DNA of 64,000 bases. Source: Prochlorococcus sp. AG-388-E21. Its GTDB lineage: Bacteria; Cyanobacteriota; Cyanobacteriia; PCC-6307; Cyanobiaceae. The notes below the pieces were generated by a model that saw only the letters and a program-made list of their open reading frames with translations, ran no database searches and was not told where the DNA came from. The position numbers were made by a program, and so were the translations under genes. The stretch is taken from positions 124,001 to 188,000 of the forward strand of contig QCGO01000002.1 in the NCBI GenBank assembly GCA_003279855.1, given 5' to 3'. Within the stretch, counting starts at the first letter, position 1. Every line of letters begins with the position of its first letter. Positions 59,559 through 64,000 of the stretch are shown here, piece by piece.

Positions 59559-60038
59559 ATGCCTACTAAGCTTGATAGGGTACAGGTTCTTTTTCGGAAA
59601 GAGTTATTTAAAAAGCTTAAGGTAATTGCAAAAATTGAGCGCAGATCGTTATCTAGTATGGTTGGAAGCATTGTAGAAGATGCAATGAATTCTAAAAAAT
59701 ATCAATCTCTTTTATCGAAGGCAAAGTCAGATGATCTAAAATCAAAAATTGATGAAAGTAAATTATTAATTAATGAAATTTTAAAATCTAAGAGTTCAAA
59801 TCAATCAGATATTGATGAAAATTCTAAATTAAAACAAATTGAAGATATACTCTCTTTAATATCAGAATCTCATAAAGAATCATTGGAGGAATCAGTGGGA
59901 AAAGATTTATTATTAGTAGAAGAAGCTTTGAAACCAGACGGTTTAATTGAAGAATTAGAATTGGAAACAGATTATAAGATTAATAAAATGAATGTAATGC
60001 TCAGTAAAATCAATAAAAATAAGGATTTAAGTGTTTAA
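59559..60038 (+). CDS. Ribbon-helix-helix DNA-binding protein
   Basis: A 159-residue protein. Residues 5-42 form a CopG/Arc-type ribbon-helix-helix: strand RVQVLF, helix KELFKKLKVIAKI, the turn RRSLSSM and helix GSIVEDAM. The rest is long charged helices (SKIDESKLLINEILKS, HKESLEESVGKD), probably for oligomerisation. RHH proteins are usually autorepressors, and its own promoter region holds the TATAAGTGTGTA motif. It is the only DNA-binding protein in the element. Confidence 0.82.
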   Translation: MPTKLDRVQVLFRKELFKKLKVIAKIERRSLSSMVGSIVEDAMNSKKYQSLLSKAKSDDLKSKIDESKLLINEILKSKSSNQSDIDENSKLKQIEDILSLISESHKESLEESVGKDLLLVEEALKPDGLIEELELETDYKINKMNVMLSKINKNKDLSV

Positions 60039-60114
60039 ATCACGTGAGTAAAAAGTTATGTGGATAGCATTTTGCTTATTTGGATGGTTAAGTTTATATA
60101 TTTAAGGCTTTTTT

Positions 60115-60255
60115 ATGGAACCTATTTCTCGCCGAAACTATATTGCATTTTTAGAAAAAAAATTACTTAAAGCATCAAGATTTTTCCCTTATGGTAAATA
60201 TACTATAAGAAAGTTCTTAAAAATAGGATTAAATTCGACACTAAGACATAAATAA
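60115..60255 (+). CDS. Small basic protein, unknown
   Basis: A 46-residue basic ORF (MEPISRRNYIAFLEKKLLKA and a Lys/Arg end). Its TAA overlaps the ATG of the next gene as TAATG at 60253-60257, so it is translationally coupled. No signal or domain. Its coupling to a likely real gene supports expression. Confidence 0.5.
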   Translation: MEPISRRNYIAFLEKKLLKASRFFPYGKYTIRKFLKIGLNSTLRHK

Positions 60256-60569
60256 TGAATAAATTTGAAAAAATGGAAAAGAGAATGGATGAGTGGCAGA
60301 GCGGAGTAAGAATTCTCTATAAAGATATCCAAACAATCCGTAACTGGACGGATGAGCAGGTTTGGAAAGAACTTGAAAATGAGATAAAAAGAATTACTCC
60401 TGAGGGTCAATTTGGCGAGGACGACTTGGCTTGGACCAGAGAAATTCTTACATCAAAAAGAGATGTTACTTTATGGGAAGCGGTAAGACTTACTATTAGA
60501 TTTAAACATTCAACGCCTCTGTTAGATGCTCTTGGTAATCTTAGAGCTCGAGATAAATCTGGAACTTAA
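60255..60569 (+). CDS. Unknown protein, first of two tandem paralogues
   Basis: A 104-residue soluble, helix-rich protein. Shared with the next gene are W-x2-G at about residues 14-17, YKDIQ, a W-x2-L-x2-E helix, F-x3-DL-x-W near residue 55, an EA-x-R helix and the end TPLLDAL. The family is not recognised. Coupled to the small basic ORF upstream. Confidence 0.6.
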   Translation: MNKFEKMEKRMDEWQSGVRILYKDIQTIRNWTDEQVWKELENEIKRITPEGQFGEDDLAWTREILTSKRDVTLWEAVRLTIRFKHSTPLLDALGNLRARDKSGT

Positions 60570-60633
60570 ATATCTATTATGTTTTTTTATAAGCAAATAG
60601 AAAATAAGTTTTTTTCAAGAATTTATTTATAGT

Positions 60634-60942
60634 TTGACTAAATTTATAGATACATCTGGTTTTGATAATGTCGAACAAGTCAGAAAATGGTATCTAGGTA
60701 TTCAATTAACTTTTAAGCAAATACAGCAACAAAATAATTATGGTAAAAAACAAGCTTGGGATAAATTAAAAATAGAATTACTTAAATCAGTTGCAAAAGA
60801 AGATTTTGTACAGAATGATCTTGAATGGGTTGAAGATCTCCTTCTTCATGAAATAATTCCAACTACTGAAGAAGCCTGTAGATTTGAAAAAAAATATCCT
60901 AATCAAACTCCTTTAATTGATGCGCTTGCAGAAATCTTCTAG
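60634..60942 (+). CDS. Unknown protein, second of two tandem paralogues
   Basis: A 102-residue protein with a TTG start. It aligns with the preceding protein over most of its length (WYLGIQLTFKQIQ with WQSGVRILYKDIQ; FVQNDLEWVEDLL with FGEDDLAWTREIL; TPLIDAL with TPLLDAL). The pair probably arose by tandem duplication and then diverged. Function unknown. It converges on the sulfotransferase gene with 12 bp between. Confidence 0.6.
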   Translation: MTKFIDTSGFDNVEQVRKWYLGIQLTFKQIQQQNNYGKKQAWDKLKIELLKSVAKEDFVQNDLEWVEDLLLHEIIPTTEEACRFEKKYPNQTPLIDALAEIF

Positions 60943-60954
60943 TTTATTTTTGAT

Positions 60955-61893
60955 TTAAATAACACTTACCCCTGTAAACGTTTTGATATTATCTATAGTT
61001 TTTGTTGGAGTTTTTAAAAGATCTTCATATGTAACTTCTATTAAATTATCTTTAGGAATAAGATTTTTCATTATTTGCCATTTATCTAATATGAAGGATC
61101 TAGTAAACTTTGCATCTTTCCCTGCGTTCCCAAGATATGGAATAAAACCAAATTCTTTATTAAATGATTTGATAGATTTTTCTATACTTTTCACATGATC
61201 GTATTTACGTTCAATGTAAATAAATTTTGAGTTGGGAAATAACTCAAGTAATAAGTCAACTCTCGTGGTGAATGCTGGAGCTTTATTGATAAAAACTTTA
61301 CCAGGTAAACCATCATGAATCCATGCCCATTCAAGCAGTAATTTTAATTTTTTTTTGAAATCTAATGTAGCTTTCCATTTGTACCATCTTTCTAAATCCT
61401 TAGATAATGACTTTCCAAGACCAATTGATGTTGGAGGATGTTCACAACTCAATCTCATTAATGCAATATCTAACTCTTGAGGTCCCTCTGCTAATAATGG
61501 GACCCAATCAAAAAATCTATTTTTATAAGATGGTATAAATTTGCGAAAAAGTTCTTTAAATATTAAGGCTGCCTGAGGGCAACATGAAAACGTATTTTTT
61601 ATTGTGGCTGCTTTAGTAGCTTTAACTATTTCTGTGTGGAGGTATGTTGTTCCACTTCTCCATGCACCTATAATAAAAATTGGATCAGGCATATTCTTTG
61701 GCTTCTTGTAAAGAATTTTTTGCAACCAATAAAGAGGTTCAGCCAACCAACCGAGTACAATATTCTGGAATAAATATAAAGAAATAATAGGAAATCTATT
61801 AGCTCTTTTTAATAACCCAAACTGAACAGAAGGTCTTAAGCATCCAATAATAATTAAGCGTGGATTGAAAAACAATAATCTATTTATATCCAA
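60955..61893 (-). CDS. Sulfotransferase family protein
   Basis: A 312-residue PAPS-dependent sulfotransferase-like protein. The 5'-phosphosulfate loop is GAWRSGTTYLHTEI (RSGTTYLH at 79-86), and the 3'-phosphate region is KAPAFTTRVDLLLELFPNSKFIYIERK, with the C-terminal LIEVTYEDLLKTP. An N-terminal hydrophobic helix may attach it to the membrane. The acceptor is unknown; in picocyanobacteria such genes often sit in surface-variation islands. It reads toward the left in the element's right end. Confidence 0.85.
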   Translation of the reverse strand: MDINRLLFFNPRLIIIGCLRPSVQFGLLKRANRFPIISLYLFQNIVLGWLAEPLYWLQKILYKKPKNMPDPIFIIGAWRSGTTYLHTEIVKATKAATIKNTFSCCPQAALIFKELFRKFIPSYKNRFFDWVPLLAEGPQELDIALMRLSCEHPPTSIGLGKSLSKDLERWYKWKATLDFKKKLKLLLEWAWIHDGLPGKVFINKAPAFTTRVDLLLELFPNSKFIYIERKYDHVKSIEKSIKSFNKEFGFIPYLGNAGKDAKFTRSFILDKWQIMKNLIPKDNLIEVTYEDLLKTPTKTIDNIKTFTGVSVI

Positions 61894-62024
61894 AATAAAG
61901 ATTATCTATTGAACTTTCGATCAGTCAATCAGTACTTATTTCTTTTGTAAGATACTTAAAATAATTTTTACATCTCTATGAAAGTAAAATAATAAATATT
62001 TTTTCTTATGGTTCGCTGCTTACT

Positions 62025-62057
62025 AGGTTTTACGTAGGTTTCACGTGGGTTTCACGT
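62025..62057 (+). repeat. Right iterons: three 11-bp direct repeats
   Basis: AGGTTTTACGT (62025-62035), AGGTTTCACGT (62036-62046) and GGGTTTCACGT (62047-62057), contiguous and on the same strand as the left set. The last two units match the left pair 55044-55065 over 21 of 22 positions. A further partial, ACGTG, follows at 62066. Confidence 0.88.
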
Positions 62058-62071
62058 GGCGAAATACGTGT

Positions 62072-62077
62072 TATAAT
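62072..62077 (+). promoter_or_regulatory. -10-like TATAAT reading out of the element
   Basis: TATAAT at 62072-62077 lies 115 bp before the nuclease start. A clear -35 box is not visible, because the iterons occupy that position. If used, the element end supplies a promoter for the downstream chromosomal gene. Confidence 0.3.
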
Positions 62078-62124
62078 ATGCTCAGACCCATTGATATAAC
62101 TGTCTTTTTTATTAACCTTTTTGG

Positions 62125-62146
62125 AGGGACTATTGAGTGGGAATAA
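62125..62146 (+). repeat. Right copy of the guaA-end direct repeat (attR-like core)
   Basis: 22 bp matching the guaA end at 20 positions. Read in the guaA frame it gives GTIEWE and a stop, as in guaA, and the two differences are synonymous. Only this short end is present, with no further guaA sequence upstream. Confidence 0.8.
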
Positions 62147-62191
62147 AAAAATACTTTAATTTTTTATCTTTAACTTTTTTATAAAATTATT

Positions 62192-62905
62192 ATGGAGGAA
62201 ACTATTAAATTAAGTAGATCTACTGTTGAAAAATATCTTAGTTGTCCCAGATGTTGCGTTCTTGATAAAAAGCATAAAATAAAACCTCCATCATTACCAT
62301 TTACTTTAAATATTGCTGTAGATAATTTATGTAAAAACGAGTTTGATTATTATCGTGATAGACAGGAATCTCATCCTTTATTTATTGAGCATAATATCGA
62401 TGCTATACCTTTTAAACATAAAGATATAGATACTTGGAGAAGTAATTTTAAAGGAATAAGATATAAATCTACTGAACATAATTATGATTTTGGTGGTGCG
62501 GTTGATGATGTCTGGCAAAAAAAGAATGGAGAGTTAATTATCGTTGATGTAAAAGCAACATCAAGAAATAATTTTGATTGGTTTGAAACTTTTAATAAAT
62601 ATGATTATGCAAAAGCATATAAAAGACAATTAGAAATGTATCAGTGGTTATTTAGAAAAAATGGTTTCAAAGTTGCAGATGAAGCCTATCTTCTTTATTT
62701 TAATGGGAAAAAGAATGAGAAATTTTTTAATAATCAGTTAAAGTTTGATGTGCATTTTATTAAGTTAGATTGTTCTTCAGCATGGGTAGAAGGCAAAGTT
62801 ATTGAAACAGTAAAACTTCTCAGATCTAATTTGTTCCCTTCACCATCTTTTAAATGTGAATATTGTAATTATTTAAAAAAGCGTTGGCAGTTGTCAAAAA
62901 ATTAA
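62192..62905 (+). CDS. PD-(D/E)XK nuclease-like protein with four conserved-type cysteines
   Basis: A 237-residue RecB/Cas4-like nuclease fold. The catalytic core is GGAVDDVW (D105/D106) and GELIIVDVKATS (D119, K121), with the RecB motif Q146-x3-Y150 in RQLEMYQWL. Cysteines C18, C21 and C22 at the N-terminus and C222 and C225 at the C-terminus could hold an iron-sulfur cluster, as in AddB and Cas4. No helicase or cas gene is near. It begins 46 bp after the right core repeat and would follow guaA directly if the element were removed. Confidence 0.8.
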   Translation: MEETIKLSRSTVEKYLSCPRCCVLDKKHKIKPPSLPFTLNIAVDNLCKNEFDYYRDRQESHPLFIEHNIDAIPFKHKDIDTWRSNFKGIRYKSTEHNYDFGGAVDDVWQKKNGELIIVDVKATSRNNFDWFETFNKYDYAKAYKRQLEMYQWLFRKNGFKVADEAYLLYFNGKKNEKFFNNQLKFDVHFIKLDCSSAWVEGKVIETVKLLRSNLFPSPSFKCEYCNYLKKRWQLSKN

Positions 62906-62995
62906 TTAATGACTTTGAAAAAATAATATTATTGGATAATTCTGGAAAAATTTTAAAATAAAGATAATCTTTAAGTAGACAATAAATTTTAGATT

Positions 62996-63604
62996 TTGGT
63001 TAAACCGAAAAGTTCTGATAATAAAATTAGCAATCATTTACAACAAGATGTTGTCAAAATTGCAGGCAAAACAATCTTTATAAATCCATTTTTGTATTGG
63101 AGAAGGTTTGATGAAAATACCAATAGATGGTTAAGAGAACCAGGACAAATGTCAGAAGAGCAAATCCAGGCAAATAGAAATCGTTTTTATCCTGAAATTG
63201 AATGGGCCGATTTAAGTCACGAACAAAAGCTCGTAAAAGATGCAAGTGTAGAAATGTTTCTGAAGACTTTGGAGCTTATAAGCACGTTTCATCCTCAGCT
63301 TAACTCTGGACAATTATTAGAAGTTGAGAGGAAAATGGCAATTACAAAAAAGCTACCTTTTGAAAAGTGGGTAACAAAGTCTTTTGCTAAAAAAGCTAAA
63401 GCTGAAGAAAATGAGAAAAGGAAATTTAAAAGAGATAGATTTATCAGAAGTTGGAAGGAATGGCTAAGCCTTGAAAATACTCAACAAGCTATACTACCTA
63501 TAATTGTCGTTGTATTTGTGTCAGCATTTATTGGTTGGTCTACAGGTGTTTCAAAAAACAGTTGTAATCCTTATTTTGAACAAAATTCAGATCAGTCAAT
63601 GTAA
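62996..63604 (+). CDS. Conserved protein with a C-terminal membrane segment, unknown
   Basis: A 202-residue protein with a TTG start. Features: FINPFLYWRRFDENTNRWLREPGQ in the first third, a long basic region (KKAKAEENEKRKFKRDRF), and a hydrophobic segment (about residues 168-188, ILPIIVVVFVSAFIGW). The C-terminal 20 residues may lie on the far side of the membrane. I do not recognise a family. Likely part of the resident chromosome. Confidence 0.65.
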   Translation: MVKPKSSDNKISNHLQQDVVKIAGKTIFINPFLYWRRFDENTNRWLREPGQMSEEQIQANRNRFYPEIEWADLSHEQKLVKDASVEMFLKTLELISTFHPQLNSGQLLEVERKMAITKKLPFEKWVTKSFAKKAKAEENEKRKFKRDRFIRSWKEWLSLENTQQAILPIIVVVFVSAFIGWSTGVSKNSCNPYFEQNSDQSM

Positions 63605-63709
63605 ACCGTTTTATTAAATAGAATTTAATATTATTTTGATGATTTGTGATTTATTATTTGGGGTAATATAAAAGAAGTTTAGTTTTTAAGCTAACTTATT
63701 ATTAGTTTT

Positions 63710-63862
63710 ATGGATAACAAAGAGCAAGAAAAAAATATATCAAGTTTAGAATTTGATAAAGGTAAGACTCGAAATGATTATAAATTTTTAGTTCAAAAAC
63801 TAAAAAATATAAAGGAGATTATTACTTTCTTAGAAAAAAAGTTTTTACAGAAAGAGATGTAA
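63710..63862 (+). CDS. Small charged protein, unknown
   Basis: A 50-residue ORF, MDNKEQEKNISSLEFDKGKT followed by a lysine-rich helix ending LQKEM. Its stop is 4 bp before the TTG start of the next gene, and its last codons (AAAGAGATG) provide the likely ribosome-binding site for it, so the two are coupled. Confidence 0.5.
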   Translation: MDNKEQEKNISSLEFDKGKTRNDYKFLVQKLKNIKEIITFLEKKFLQKEM

Positions 63863-63866
63863 ATTT

Positions 63867-64000
63867 TTGCAAAATACTAACTTCAATAATAAGTTCCCTT
63901 CTTTTAAAAGACAGCCTTTGGTTTTCTATTTAATTACTACTTTTACTTTTTTATTAATATTAATTAGATTAATTTTTCTTCAATTACTAAATCATGAGAC
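63867..64000 (+). CDS. Penicillin-binding protein 2 N-terminus (partial, runs off the window)
   Basis: The frame is open from TTG 63867 to the window edge, about 44 codons. It gives a short basic N-terminus (NKFPSFKRQPLV) then a transmembrane segment FYLITTFTFLLILIRLIFLQLL and NHE. A basic start, a single membrane anchor and R-L-x-x-L-Q-L are typical of the PBP2/MrdA N-terminus that precedes the transpeptidase. The identification rests on this segment and on memory of the locus in related genomes. Confidence 0.55.
   Translation, partial: MQNTNFNNKFPSFKRQPLVFYLITTFTFLLILIRLIFLQLLNHE

Larger units (their letters stand above)
61894..62124 (+). other. Right non-coding end of the element
   Basis: About 230 bp without a gene, AT-rich up to 62020. 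It then holds the three iterons and a -10-like TATAAT at 62072-62077 pointing rightward, out of the element, followed by a plain AT-rich stretch up to the right core repeat. Confidence 0.55.
54985..62146 (+). mobile_element. Putative integrative element at the 3' end of guaA, lacking a recombinase
   Basis: About 7.1 kb bounded by a duplicated guaA 3' end and containing tandem 11-bp repeats just inside both ends. Integration at guaA with restoration of its end is known for genomic islands in other bacteria. The cargo is a MreB, a MurA operon with exported partners, a ribbon-helix-helix regulator, tandem unknown paralogues and a sulfotransferase. No integrase, transposase, helicase or capsid gene is present, so it may depend on a recombinase from elsewhere or be a remnant. 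The call is inferred from boundary structure; empty-site comparison is not available here. Confidence 0.68.

Overview
The window looks like the chromosome of a high-light-adapted Prochlorococcus (marine picocyanobacterium). The DNA is very AT-rich with short intergenic gaps. The gene set is cyanobacterial: cbiD, gap2, a CYP38-type cyclophilin, sucrose-phosphate synthase, an ABC1 kinase, DUF3134-like and DUF1400-like proteins. The order dnaN - PRC-barrel protein - purL - purF - gyrA/parC - TPR - queG - DUF502 - nusB - ftsY is, from memory, the arrangement at the conventional start of Prochlorococcus genomes.

Layout. Positions 1-18439 are the left flank of the likely origin: the end of a ClC-type channel gene, purU, a ThiO-like FAD oxidase, dnaK, aroE, rpsF, argG, mraY, a sucrose-phosphate synthase, uvrA, recN, an ABC1 kinase, a DUF1400-like protein and thrC. 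Positions 18440-18784 are non-coding, hold several DnaA-box-like sites directly upstream of dnaN, and are the best oriC candidate. Positions 18785-55006 are ordinary housekeeping genes: purine synthesis (purL, purF, guaA), co-translational targeting (ftsY), the chaperone pair grpE-dnaJ, arginine synthesis (argH), peptidoglycan precursors (murB, murC), central carbon metabolism (gap2), cofactors (thiL, pdxA, cbiD), efp-accB, and photorespiratory aminotransfer.

The unusual part is 55007-62146, about 7.1 kb directly after guaA. The last 22 bp of guaA recur (20/22 identical, both differences at wobble positions, same stop codon) at 62125-62146. Just inside each end lie tandem 11-bp direct repeats of the form RGGTTTYACGT: four units on the left and three on the right, all in one orientation. 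This is what one expects of an element integrated by site-specific recombination into the 3' end of guaA, with arm-type binding sites at both ends, but no recombinase gene lies between them. The cargo is cell-envelope themed: a stand-alone MreB, a MurA carrying a membrane-anchored tail in frame through a run of ten A, a lipoprotein, a secreted small protein and a sulfotransferase. It also holds a ribbon-helix-helix regulator and two tandem paralogues of unknown family. A 12-bp motif, TATAAGTGTGTA, lies upstream of the MreB gene, the murA operon and the regulator gene, and suggests one shared control circuit.

After the right repeat the ordinary chromosome seems to resume with a four-cysteine PD-(D/E)XK nuclease, two unrecognised proteins and the start of a penicillin-binding protein 2 gene cut by the window edge. 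No tRNA, rRNA, CRISPR array, transposase or complete prophage was found. Whether the mreB and murA here are second copies cannot be decided from this window.
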